Positions 9,534 to 18,465 of a stretch of DNA of 64,000 nt are shown in pieces (position 1 is the stretch's first letter; the number at the start of each line of letters is the position of its first letter). The stretch lies in contig CANLAD010000001.1 in NCBI GenBank assembly GCA_947488755.1, positions 2,179,501-2,243,500 of the forward strand, written 5' to 3'. This stretch comes from an uncultured Erythrobacter sp. (GTDB taxonomy: Bacteria > Pseudomonadota > Alphaproteobacteria > Sphingomonadales > Sphingomonadaceae). The notes beneath the pieces are model-generated. The model was not told the DNA's origin and did not search any database. It was given only the letters and a program-made list of their open reading frames with translations. Both the position numbers and the translations under genes were made by a program.

Positions 9534-10636
9534 TGGCCGGCCGATGGGATCCCTGCGTCTCGCATCGCGGCGCCGAGATTGACGGCTTCGTGGACGATTA
9601 TTTCGCCCGCCCCGAACGTCGCATCCTGCTGGTGGGCGGAGCTGGCTTTGATCCTCGTTCTACGACCGTGGCGCGGCGGCTCGCCAACACCGAAGGCCAA
9701 ATCCGGGGGTTGTTTTTTCAGGAAGAGCGCCCGAAGCCGACGCAGACGCTGATCGACCGCGCTACCACGAATGGCGACGTGCTACGGGCGGCAATTCCGG
9801 CGCATGAGATGGCATCGGTGAACATCTTCGGGAGCGACGGCGCGGTAGTGGGCGGCCGGAATGCGGTCGCGCTGATCGGTCGGCAGGATTTCGCGGAGAC
9901 GACCGATGTCGTCGTCGATATCAGCGCGCTTTCGGTCGGCACGGCGTTCCCGATCATCCGCTATCTGGTCGAACGGTCGGTGCGGGCACCGGCCGAGTTC
10001 AATCTTCACCTGTTCGTGACACATGACCCGGCCCTCGACGGCGCGATCACGTCGGTATCGAGTGATGCGCCGGGCTTCGTGCATGGCTTTCGCGGCGGAT
10101 CGACCCTCGACGGCTCGGCCGGCGCCGCGAAGCTCTGGCTGCCGCAACTCGCATCCGGGCGGGCCGGCGCGCTCGGACGGCTGCATTCCTTCGTCGACCC
10201 GCACGATACCTGCCCGATCCTGCCGTTTCCGACGATCGATCCGCGGGCCGGCGATCGCTTGGCCGAGGAGTTTCTGACCGAGTTCGAGAGCGGGTGGTCG
10301 GTAGATACGCGCAATATTGTCTATGCGGACGAGTCGGATCCGCTCGATCTCTATCGAACGATCCTGCGTCTTGATGACCTGCGAAAGCCGGTCTTTGCGG
10401 AGGTCGGAGGATCGCTGATGATCCTTTCACCGCTCGGAAGCAAGGTCATGGCGCTTGGTGCCTTGATGGCGGCACTCGAGCGTGATTTGCCTGTCGCCTA
10501 TCTGGAGGCGATCGGCTACGCGTTCGATGGGCCGGCCGCCAACGAGGAGGCGGCCGACATGATTCATATTTGGTTGGAAGGGGATGTCTATCCGCAGCCT
10601 CGACCGGCACTTCATAATGAGGGGGTAGCGGCGTGA
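9533..10636 (+). CDS. Unrecognised Rossmann-like protein of the SIS/PRTase operon
   Basis: The gene starts within the previous stop (TGATG) and encodes 367 aa. I do not recognise the family. Two Rossmann-like strand-loop segments stand out: ILLVGGAGFDPRS at about 31-43, and TDVVVDISALSVGTAFP at about 124-140, a beta strand ending in Asp followed by a Ser/Thr loop. Near residue 300 the segment GGSLMILSPLGSKVMALGAL suggests another nucleotide- or phosphate-binding loop. There is no signal peptide and no membrane helix. Its fixed place between the AAA ATPase and the sugar kinase suggests a structural or catalytic role in the same pathway. Confidence 0.65.
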   Translation: MAGRWDPCVSHRGAEIDGFVDDYFARPERRILLVGGAGFDPRSTTVARRLANTEGQIRGLFFQEERPKPTQTLIDRATTNGDVLRAAIPAHEMASVNIFGSDGAVVGGRNAVALIGRQDFAETTDVVVDISALSVGTAFPIIRYLVERSVRAPAEFNLHLFVTHDPALDGAITSVSSDAPGFVHGFRGGSTLDGSAGAAKLWLPQLASGRAGALGRLHSFVDPHDTCPILPFPTIDPRAGDRLAEEFLTEFESGWSVDTRNIVYADESDPLDLYRTILRLDDLRKPVFAEVGGSLMILSPLGSKVMALGALMAALERDLPVAYLEAIGYAFDGPAANEEAADMIHIWLEGDVYPQPRPALHNEGVAA

Positions 10637-11742
10637 ACACAGCCGAAGGCGAAAAGCCGCGCGCATTTGGGACCGGCCTGATCGCACTCGATCTGGTCAT
10701 GAGCGCGAATCCGAACCTGCCGGTCCAGGCTTGGGCGGGCGGGACTTGCGGGAACGTTCTATCAATCCTCGCCTACCTTGGGTGGGAGAGCTACCCAATC
10801 GCCCGCATGAACGGTGACCCTGCCTCCGAGCGGGTCAGGGCTGACATGAGCCGCTGGGGCGTGAAGCTGGATTTTGCCGGTTGTGAGCCAACCAGTCATA
10901 CGCCCATCATCATCCAGGAGATATGTCGAGGGCGCGATGGATCACCAACACACCGCTTTTCCTGGGCTTGTCCACGCTGCGGCCAGTGGTTGCCGAGTTT
11001 CAAGCCGGTCACACGCCAGGCCGTCGATGCCGTCGGCGACGGGGTCAACGGCGCCCAAGTTTTCTTCATGGATCGGCTTTCGCGCGCGGCGCTGACCTTG
11101 GCAGCGCGAGCGGCAGACGCGGGCGCGATCGTCATGTTCGAGCCGTCTGGCAAATCCGATCCCAAGCTCTTTGCCGAGGCGTTGCAGCTCGCCCACATCG
11201 TGAAATATGCCGATCAGCGCTTGAGCGAGGCTGGCGGCGCGATGACCGGTGATAGTGCCACGATTCTTGAAATCCAGACGATGGGCATTGAAGGGCTGCG
11301 TTATCGCCATCGTCTTTCAAATCTGTCCGATTGGACGCATTTGCCGGCGGTCAACGCGCCGCAGTTTTTAGACAGCTGCGGGTCCGGTGATTGGTGTTCG
11401 GCCGGTCTATTGTCGAAGATCGCCGGAGCGGGCCTTTCAGGATTGAAATCGACGAGCATCGAGAGTCTGACAAATGCTCTACGCTATGGCCAAGCACTCG
11501 CGGCGTGGAACTGCGCCTTTGAAGGCGCGCGGGGCGGAATGTACGCGGTCGAGCGCGACCTTTTCGACGATCTGATTCGGCAGATTCTCGATGGGCGCCT
11601 TGGAGGCCCAATCCCGGGACCGAAAGCGATGGTCGAAGAAGCCGTCAGCTGTCCTGCTTGCCCGCCAGCGAAGCGCGATCGTGCCGGAAGGCCCCGCAGT
11701 TTGCCATCGCGTAGAAAAATGGTGCGTCGAAATGTAGCTTGA
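10633..11742 (+). CDS. PfkB-family carbohydrate/nucleoside kinase with Cys insertion
   Basis: The GTG start overlaps the preceding stop (GTGA). The 369-aa product has the ribokinase/PfkB layout: a substrate-side GGTCGN (36-41), and the second signature DSCGSGDW at about 247-254, which carries the catalytic Asp and the anion hole. An insertion near 113-116 (CPRC) and a C-terminal CPAC suggest a zinc knuckle, which is unusual for the family. The last 35 residues are basic. It would phosphorylate a sugar or nucleoside. Given the SIS, HAD and PRTase partners, a phosphosugar or ribose derivative is likely, but this is inference. It is the last gene of the operon. Confidence 0.75.
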   Translation: MNTAEGEKPRAFGTGLIALDLVMSANPNLPVQAWAGGTCGNVLSILAYLGWESYPIARMNGDPASERVRADMSRWGVKLDFAGCEPTSHTPIIIQEICRGRDGSPTHRFSWACPRCGQWLPSFKPVTRQAVDAVGDGVNGAQVFFMDRLSRAALTLAARAADAGAIVMFEPSGKSDPKLFAEALQLAHIVKYADQRLSEAGGAMTGDSATILEIQTMGIEGLRYRHRLSNLSDWTHLPAVNAPQFLDSCGSGDWCSAGLLSKIAGAGLSGLKSTSIESLTNALRYGQALAAWNCAFEGARGGMYAVERDLFDDLIRQILDGRLGGPIPGPKAMVEEAVSCPACPPAKRDRAGRPRSLPSRRKMVRRNVA

Positions 11743-12064
11743 GCGTCTCACGCAGATATCAGTCCATTAGAGATGCGCGTAACCCTGAATTCACTCCGTT
11801 CCCAATCATGAACGCCTTTAGGCCGCCCGTCAGCTACGGCCCGTTACCGCTTTTGGCTGGGCATGAACGTTGGGCAGGTTTCGACGGACTAATCTGAGCC
11901 AGCGAACGGCAGCAATGTCGGCGACTGCTGACACGCTTCCTCAGCACTAGGAATGTGGCATTCAGAAGTATCGTGTCGGACGCCGCAATGGAAAAACACG
12001 AAAAGGCGGCCCGTCCCAAATGGGACGGACCGCCTACCGAGTGACTTGGACCTGTCAGGAGGGG
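11743..12064. other. Convergent intergenic region
   Basis: This 322-base gap lies between the plus-strand PfkB gene and the minus-strand ParB gene. Apart from the minus-strand terminator at 11991-12034, I see no gene, RNA or repeat in it. Confidence 0.5.
11991..12034 (-). terminator. Rho-independent terminator downstream of the ParB gene
   Basis: Bases 12005-12034 form a strong hairpin: GGCGG-C-CCGTCCC pairs with GGGACGG-A-CCGCC around an AAAT loop. On the minus strand it is followed by TTTT (12001-12004) and then TTTTT (11992-11996). The hairpin starts about 30 bases after the ParB stop at 12065, the right place to end that transcript. Confidence 0.8.
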
Positions 12065-14038
12065 TCAGGCGGCCTGCTCGGCAATTTCGTCAGCTTCTTC
12101 GGCGTTGACCGCCTCGTCTCCTTCGGGGCCGGTCAATTGGACTTCCTCGGCACTGGCGAAACGCATGATCGAAGGCACCCAGGCCAGCGCCCGTTCCTTG
12201 ATATCTGCCTCGCCGATGAAGTTGCCCGAGAAAATGCGCTCAGCAGCGCTCGCCAGCTCTGCTTTCTTCGAGGCGGCATAGCGACTGACCAGTTCTGGAC
12301 CACCAGCGGCATCGAGCGCTTCAAGCGTGCGGGCCTTGGCCACCCGGTCGAAGTAGTTGTTCGCAGTGGGACGCCACCAATGCGCTGCCTCGATTTCGAG
12401 GAGGGAGCCGAGCGCCTCGTGCAGCGGCACCGAGCGTTCGCCTTCGCAGGCGAGACTGGCAACGAGTGTGCGCGAAACGACATGGCCAAGCCACGCAGAG
12501 CGCGCCTCGTCGGAAAGCGCCCGGAACCTTGCAAACCGTTCCACGTCGCTTTCGCCAGCGCGCCAGCTTTCATCGAGCGACACGGCAAACTCGGCCAGAG
12601 CAGCGCTTGCTGGCGCATCTTTGGCCTCAAACCCTGTGACCGGGCCGGAGGCGACCGATCCGACCAGCGTCGATGCTTTTTTGGCGCGCCAGTCGTGCCC
12701 ATCGGCATCGGCGAGCGTGAAGACCATGAAGTCAAGCGCCAGTGCGGGATCGTTCGCGAGATGGATGGCCAGGATGTCGCGGCGCTGCATTGCGAGCTCG
12801 TCGAGAAGACGCTGCGACAGCGCGCTCCCCTTGGTCTTCACCGCTCCGCTTTCCTCGATGGTCTCGACCACACCTTCGTCGGCGACGACTTCGGTCTCGG
12901 TGTAAAACTGCGGGACCAGTGTCGGCTCGCCATTGCGCGAGAGGACGAGGAAGGCACCGGCCTCCTGTTTCAGTTCGTCGGCGAGTACCGGCGGCCGGTC
13001 GTTGAGCGCGCGCATGGCGCGGTCGATGACGACGAGTTCCTGTTCGGCCTTGGCGACCTCGTCCTCTGCGCTGTCCTCGTCTTCGAGCACGGCGGCGACG
13101 CGGTCGTAGTCGGCCTCGAGCTCGCCGAGCTCCTGCGCTTCCTGCTCGGTCATCGGTGCAGGTTCGCATGGCAGACGGCCGAGACCTTCAACAAGGTCAT
13201 GGCTGACATAGTTGCCAAGGGTCGGCCGAACCCAGGCAAGGCCATATTCGAGCGCGGCTTTTTCTGCGGCTTCGTCCATGGCCTTGTGTGCGAGGTTTTC
13301 GAGCAGGGCGATATCGATCCAGCTCTCGCTGGCATCATCGTCGAACAGTTCGCGCTCGATCCGGCCACCTGCGGCGATATATGCATCGCGTCCCACGAGA
13401 ACAGCGCGCGGATCGGAACCGCGCACCGTGGCATCGAGCACCATGCGGCGGATCGTGTCAGGCGTGATCTGGTACCAGGCGTCCTGCAGCTCGGCATAGA
13501 CATGCGCCTGGCGCTCCACGTCGGAAATCGCGCCATAGGCCTTGGCCATGTCGAGCGTGATCGCACCTTCGGCGAGCGCTTCGAAGACGCAAGGCGCGAG
13601 AGAGGCCAGGCGCAGACGTCCTTCGACGAAACGGACAGTGAGACCGAAGCGGCGCGCCACGTCTTCGGTCGTAGCCCCCGCATCGATGATAGAAGCGAAG
13701 GCCTGCGCCTCGTCGGCGGGGTTCATCGCCAGACGCTGGAAGTTCTCGGCAAGGCTGGCCTCACGCACATCGCTTTCCTCGCCTTCGATGACGAGGCAAG
13801 TGACCTCATGGCTTTCGGGCAAGGTGCCCTCTTCGGCCAGCGCCTGCAGCGCGGCGAGACGGCGACCGCCGGCCTCGACCTCGAACTTGCCGCGCTTTCC
13901 TTTGCGTACGACGAGGTTTTGCAGCAGGCCTCGCGCAGCAATGTCTGCACGCAGCTGGAGGTCGGCGAGCACATCGCTCGACTTGCGAACGTTGCGCGGG
14001 CTCGGAACGAGCTTCTTCAGGGGGATCGACTGAATCAT
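12065..14038 (-). CDS. ParB/RepB/Spo0J-domain protein
   Basis: Starting at ATG 14038 (MIQSIPLKKLVPSPRNVRK) gives 657 aa with an ATCAGGAG ribosome-binding site at the same spacing as in two other genes of this element. The N-terminal ParB/sulfiredoxin-like domain is clear: LVPSPRNVR, then ADIAARGLLQNLVV, then EVEAGGRRLAAL. An HTH-like helical region follows (TTEDVARRFGLT). The remaining 450 residues are acidic and helical with no recognised domain. ParB-like proteins of this size on plasmids and ICEs are often orphan, with no ParA gene beside them, as here. It may bind DNA for stability or regulation rather than classic partition. Confidence 0.83.
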   Translation of the reverse strand: MIQSIPLKKLVPSPRNVRKSSDVLADLQLRADIAARGLLQNLVVRKGKRGKFEVEAGGRRLAALQALAEEGTLPESHEVTCLVIEGEESDVREASLAENFQRLAMNPADEAQAFASIIDAGATTEDVARRFGLTVRFVEGRLRLASLAPCVFEALAEGAITLDMAKAYGAISDVERQAHVYAELQDAWYQITPDTIRRMVLDATVRGSDPRAVLVGRDAYIAAGGRIERELFDDDASESWIDIALLENLAHKAMDEAAEKAALEYGLAWVRPTLGNYVSHDLVEGLGRLPCEPAPMTEQEAQELGELEADYDRVAAVLEDEDSAEDEVAKAEQELVVIDRAMRALNDRPPVLADELKQEAGAFLVLSRNGEPTLVPQFYTETEVVADEGVVETIEESGAVKTKGSALSQRLLDELAMQRRDILAIHLANDPALALDFMVFTLADADGHDWRAKKASTLVGSVASGPVTGFEAKDAPASAALAEFAVSLDESWRAGESDVERFARFRALSDEARSAWLGHVVSRTLVASLACEGERSVPLHEALGSLLEIEAAHWWRPTANNYFDRVAKARTLEALDAAGGPELVSRYAASKKAELASAAERIFSGNFIGEADIKERALAWVPSIMRFASAEEVQLTGPEGDEAVNAEEADEIAEQAA

Positions 14039-14142
14039 GGGTGTTCTCCTGATGGAATGAAGGCGCAGGTGAGGATCACAAGGCCCACAAGCCCAAAGGG
14101 CTCCCTCCACTCTCATTCTGAGAATGAGGTCTGCCCGAGGGA

Positions 14143-17100
14143 TCAGGCGGCAAGCGCGTGGAGGACCGACGAGGCTGCGGAGACTGGCACGAATAGCCGC
14201 GTGCGGTAGCGGATGATTTCGGTGAAGCAGCCCTTGTTCTTGTACCAGTCGAGCCGGTCGGGCGAGAACCCGGTCAGTTCAAGGCGCTGTTCGCCTCCGA
14301 CCAGCGAGCGTTTCACGGTCAGGGCATCGTGGCTTGCGAGGCCCAGCGGCTTGCCGCTGGCGATGACGAGCTCACCGATCTGCTCTGCGGCTGGTCCGGT
14401 AACTCCGGAAAGTCCAAAGGTCTCGGCGATTGCAGCGAGATCGATATCGAGCACTTCGCGGCCAATGATCGACTGGCCGTTCTCGGCAACGAGCCGGGTG
14501 ACCCGAACATGATCGCCGGGCAGTCGCTTCCAGACCGGAAGCAGCAGTCCGGTGGCAAGATGGACGCGCTCGGTCACAGGTGAAGCGGCGGCCTCCTCTT
14601 CCTCGGTTCGCCAGGCGCTGGTAAATGCGGTAACGCCAATATCTTCCCAATGGCTTTCACCGAGTGCCTCAAGCGTCCAGTTTGCGGACTTGAGCGGTCG
14701 CAGCAGGCGTCGGCGTTCGATCACGGCCCCGTCGTCGGCGATGAGGCGCCGGGCAGGAACCGACAGTGCGACCTTGCCCGAGCGCGCATTGCGCATCGGG
14801 ATCGCGTGCGGGCTGCCAATCTCGTGCATCCGCACCAGGCGTTGCAAACTTAGAGGCCGAAGGTGCCTCGTCACTTCTAGCGAGACGAGGCGGGTCTCGG
14901 CTCCGGTCACGGGGTCGGTGCGCAGGAGCTCATCGGCGAGGACCGTGAAGTGATCGACCCTGACGGTCTCCAGTCCCTGATCGAGCGTGCCAGCTTCGCG
15001 CGCCGCTTCGATCCGCGCTTCGACGAGGCCGAGATACTCATCGAAGATCGCGTTCTGAAGCGCGATCGGTAGCGCGAGAATGCGGTTGAGCCAGCGCTGG
15101 ATGGTGGGGAGATTGTCGGTCAGCCCGCCATCGGGGCTTTCAAGCCGGAGGCCGGTGCGCTCGACGAAGTTACCGAAGCTCGTGGCTTCGAGCTTGCCGT
15201 CATAGAGCAGTTGGAACCAGCGGCTGAGCGCATCGCGCGCATAGTCGCTTTCGAGATTGTCGGCCGGGTCGAACAGGTTCTGACCGCCGGTCTGGCGCTG
15301 GCCGCGCGTCAGCGCGCCCAATGCGTCGAGCCTGCGGGCAATGGTCGAGATGAACCGACGTTCGCCCTTCACGTCGGTGGTTACCGGGCTGAACAGCGGG
15401 GCCGAGGCCTGGTTGGTGCGGTTCGTACGACCAAGCCCCTGGATGGCGTTGTCGGCGCGCCAGCCCGGCTCGAGCAGGAAATGGACCCGGCGTTGCTGAT
15501 TCCGACAGCCGAGGTCGGCATGATAGGAACGCCCCGTACCGCCGGCATCCGAGAAGACCAGGATGCGCTTGGTCCCTTCCATGAAGCTTTGCGCTTCGGC
15601 GACATTCGCACTGGGGCTCCGGCGTTCGAGGCGCTGCTGACCATCGCGGCCCAGGACCAGCCTGCGGGTCCGGCCCGTGACCTCGGCCACCGCCTCGGTC
15701 CCGAAGTGCTCGATGATCGCATCGAGCGCTGTGGCGATAGGCGGCAGCGCACAGAGCTGTTCGATCAGTGCATCGCGCGCGGCGATAGCACGCGAGCAGA
15801 AAACGGGATTGCCCTCCTCGTCGCTCATTGCCTCGGAGCGAAGATTGCCGTCCTCGTCGGCGAAGACCTGCATCAATCGTACCGGGAAGCTCTTCGTAAG
15901 GTAGTCGATGACGTATTCACGCGGTGAGAGATCGATATCGAGCGCTTCGCGTTCTTCCACGGTAAGGTCGGCAAGGCGTCGGTCGAGCATGGCCTCTGCG
16001 GTCGAGACCAGCTGCACGACAACCGAATGATCCTCGCCAAGCGCCGCTTCCATTGCAGGGATCAGGCTAGGCAATTTCATCGAGAGCAGGAGCTGGGCAA
16101 AGAAGCGCTGCTTGGTACCTTCGAAGATTGAGAGCGCCGCAGCCTTGGCGTTGCGATTGAGTGTATCGCCGCTGTCCTCGTCGACCACGCGGGTTGCTTC
16201 GAGCGCAGCTTCGAGGTTGCGGTGAATGATTGCCCAGGCCTCGGCATAGGCATCGTATATCCGCACCTGTGCATCGGTCAGGCTGTGCTCGAGGATTTCG
16301 TACTCGACCCCGGCGAAGGACAGCGCACGGGCAACGTAGAGTCCCTGGGCCTTGAGGTCGCGGGCGACGAGCTCCATCGCCGCGACGCCGCCAGCGCGGA
16401 TCTCGGTCATGAACGCCTCGTGGGTCGGAAAGGCGGTCTCGGGTCCCCAGAGACCAAGCCGTGAGGTGTAACCGAGGTTGGCGATATCCGAAGCGCCAGT
16501 GGCAGACGCGTAGAGCACGCGGGCGCGCGGCAGATGGTTCTGCAGCCTCAGACCCGCCATGCCCTGTTCGGAGCCCTTGACCTTGCCGCGGGTTGATGAG
16601 CCCCCGAGCGCATTGGCCATGGCGTGGGCTTCGTCGAAAGCGATCACGCCGTCGAAATCCTCGCCCGCCCAGGCAAGGATCTGGTCGAGCCGCGTATCCT
16701 CGGCGCGCCCCGAGCGCAGCGTCGGGTAGGTGACGAAGAGGATGCCTTCGGACATCGTTACGGAGTGGCCAAGTTTCCAGCGCGAGAGCGGCTGGAGATC
16801 GAGCGGCAGCCCGCCAAGCGCTTCCCAGTCGCGGCGCGCATCTTCGAGCAGCGCCTCGTTCTTTGTGATCCAGATATGGCGACGCTCGCCGGCGAGCCAG
16901 CGGTCCATGATGACCGCGGCGATCTGTCGTCCCTTGCCCGCTCCGGTTCCGTCGCCAAGGAAGAAGCCCTGGCGGTATTCGTGACCATCTTCGGACAGTT
17001 CCAGCGCGGTGCCTTCCTGGCTGACCTTGAACCGGCCCGGAAGATCGCGCGCGAATGCCTGGGCAGCGTAGACCAGTGTCTCGCACTGCGCTTCGGACAG

Positions 17101-18390
17101 AAGGCCATCGGCCCGCCAATTTGCGGGAAGGCGCGGGCTAACATCCGGCTGGGGCGCCGCGACCGAACCCATGGCGACCGATTCCACGAGCGGGGTAGGA
17201 TGGACCGGCGCATCCTCGAACGCGATGCGACTGGGCCGGTAAGGCAGGTAAATTCCGGTCTGTTCAGGCACCGGCGCGGGGTCGGCGAGAACCGAATAGG
17301 CAAGGTCAATCGCATTCGCCGTGGCTGCTGGTGTCGCGGCGAACGGCGCCACCGGCCGAACCAGCGCGCTTTGGGTCGAAGTCTTGCAAACGAGGCGCAC
17401 TGGCTTGCCGAGCGGCAGGCGATGGATGTTGGCGGAGGTCTGTACGCGTGGCGGAAGCGCAGTGATAAGCTCGTGGAGCAAGATGAGGTCGACAGTATCT
17501 CCGATGATCGCAGGCGAGGACGCAGTCTGCGTCTTGTCGATGACGACCAAGCGAACGGCGATACCAGTCCCGGTGCGGCGGAACACCTGCTGCAAGCGCA
17601 CATCGAGCAACAGCGATGCTTCGCCCTGCGCTTTGGCGAACGTGGAAGCATCGAAGCCATCGGGCATGATGCCGACAATCCTCGCGGCTCCGGCAGTGGC
17701 CCGGATCGCGCTGCGCAGGTGGCGCTGCGCCGTCTCGCCGTCCTTGCCGCGTTCCCGGCTGCGGGCGAATGGCGGGTTCATCAACACGGCCGATGGAACC
17801 GGGCCGCGAAGTAGGTCGGCGATCAGTTCCCCGTCATGCGCGGTGGTCGCGGTCGAAGGAAAGATGTGGCCCAGGTTGTCTCGTCTCGCCGGATCAATCT
17901 CGTTGAGGATTAACGAGGCGTTCTGGAGCCAACCCCAGAGAGCAAGGGCACCATTGCCGGCGGAGGGTTCGAGCAGCGTGTCACGCGCGGAGAGAGCCGC
18001 AGCCTTCGCCATCAGCCAGGCCAGCATCGGCGGGGTCGAGAACTGCTGGAGCTCGACCTGTGCTTCGCTGCGCACGTGCCGTGGCGGCAAGGCTGCTTTG
18101 AGCCAGTCGAACCGCGCTTCGGCTTCGTGCACGTTCGTCGCCAGATCGATCCGTGAGGACTCTCGCAGCCAGAGCAGTGCGCCGATCTCGACCGCGTTGT
18201 TGTGGTCATCGATGGTCCAGGCGCTTCCCCAGTCCATGACGCCGGTTTCCTCGGCGAACAGGCCGGCGATATCGGCGCGGGAAAGGTGACGTCCCGAAGC
18301 GAGAAACTCGGCAATCCTGGCGCCGACGGCGTAAGCCAATGGCACTGACGACTGTTGCTCGCCGGCGGGAAACAGGTCTGACTGAAACAT
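14143..18390 (-). CDS. Strawberry-notch-type helicase with N-terminal DNA methyltransferase
   Basis: This is a 1415-aa protein. The N-terminal part is a SAM-dependent methyltransferase: LEPSAGNGAL (motif I) and LMNPPF near residue 202 (motif IV), an N6-adenine type. It is followed by an SF2 helicase of the strawberry-notch family: GTGAGKGRQ near residue 480 as Walker A and AFDEAHAM near 583 as the DEAH box. The helicase C-terminal part has SDAGGTGRSYHAD, then GLGRTNRTNQ near 980. Such fusions occur on large phages and conjugative elements, where they may modify or remodel element DNA. The start is ATG 18390, behind ATCAGGAGG. It lies between the Toprim primase gene and the ParB gene on the same strand. 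Confidence 0.85.
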   Translation of the reverse strand: MFQSDLFPAGEQQSSVPLAYAVGARIAEFLASGRHLSRADIAGLFAEETGVMDWGSAWTIDDHNNAVEIGALLWLRESSRIDLATNVHEAEARFDWLKAALPPRHVRSEAQVELQQFSTPPMLAWLMAKAAALSARDTLLEPSAGNGALALWGWLQNASLILNEIDPARRDNLGHIFPSTATTAHDGELIADLLRGPVPSAVLMNPPFARSRERGKDGETAQRHLRSAIRATAGAARIVGIMPDGFDASTFAKAQGEASLLLDVRLQQVFRRTGTGIAVRLVVIDKTQTASSPAIIGDTVDLILLHELITALPPRVQTSANIHRLPLGKPVRLVCKTSTQSALVRPVAPFAATPAATANAIDLAYSVLADPAPVPEQTGIYLPYRPSRIAFEDAPVHPTPLVESVAMGSVAAPQPDVSPRLPANWRADGLLSEAQCETLVYAAQAFARDLPGRFKVSQEGTALELSEDGHEYRQGFFLGDGTGAGKGRQIAAVIMDRWLAGERRHIWITKNEALLEDARRDWEALGGLPLDLQPLSRWKLGHSVTMSEGILFVTYPTLRSGRAEDTRLDQILAWAGEDFDGVIAFDEAHAMANALGGSSTRGKVKGSEQGMAGLRLQNHLPRARVLYASATGASDIANLGYTSRLGLWGPETAFPTHEAFMTEIRAGGVAAMELVARDLKAQGLYVARALSFAGVEYEILEHSLTDAQVRIYDAYAEAWAIIHRNLEAALEATRVVDEDSGDTLNRNAKAAALSIFEGTKQRFFAQLLLSMKLPSLIPAMEAALGEDHSVVVQLVSTAEAMLDRRLADLTVEEREALDIDLSPREYVIDYLTKSFPVRLMQVFADEDGNLRSEAMSDEEGNPVFCSRAIAARDALIEQLCALPPIATALDAIIEHFGTEAVAEVTGRTRRLVLGRDGQQRLERRSPSANVAEAQSFMEGTKRILVFSDAGGTGRSYHADLGCRNQQRRVHFLLEPGWRADNAIQGLGRTNRTNQASAPLFSPVTTDVKGERRFISTIARRLDALGALTRGQRQTGGQNLFDPADNLESDYARDALSRWFQLLYDGKLEATSFGNFVERTGLRLESPDGGLTDNLPTIQRWLNRILALPIALQNAIFDEYLGLVEARIEAAREAGTLDQGLETVRVDHFTVLADELLRTDPVTGAETRLVSLEVTRHLRPLSLQRLVRMHEIGSPHAIPMRNARSGKVALSVPARRLIADDGAVIERRRLLRPLKSANWTLEALGESHWEDIGVTAFTSAWRTEEEEAAASPVTERVHLATGLLLPVWKRLPGDHVRVTRLVAENGQSIIGREVLDIDLAAIAETFGLSGVTGPAAEQIGELVIASGKPLGLASHDALTVKRSLVGGEQRLELTGFSPDRLDWYKNKGCFTEIIRYRTRLFVPVSAASSVLHALAA

Positions 18391-18465
18391 GGCAATTCGT
18401 CCTCCTGATGAGGGCATCGGGACACGCCCTCTGCCGGATCAGGAATTAGAGAAGCTCTCTCTCCT

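Noticed and set aside
12020-14209. Long plus-strand frame of 729 codons
   Set aside because: It is antisense to the well-supported ParB-domain gene and has no domain or ribosome-binding site; such shadows are normal in GC-rich DNA.
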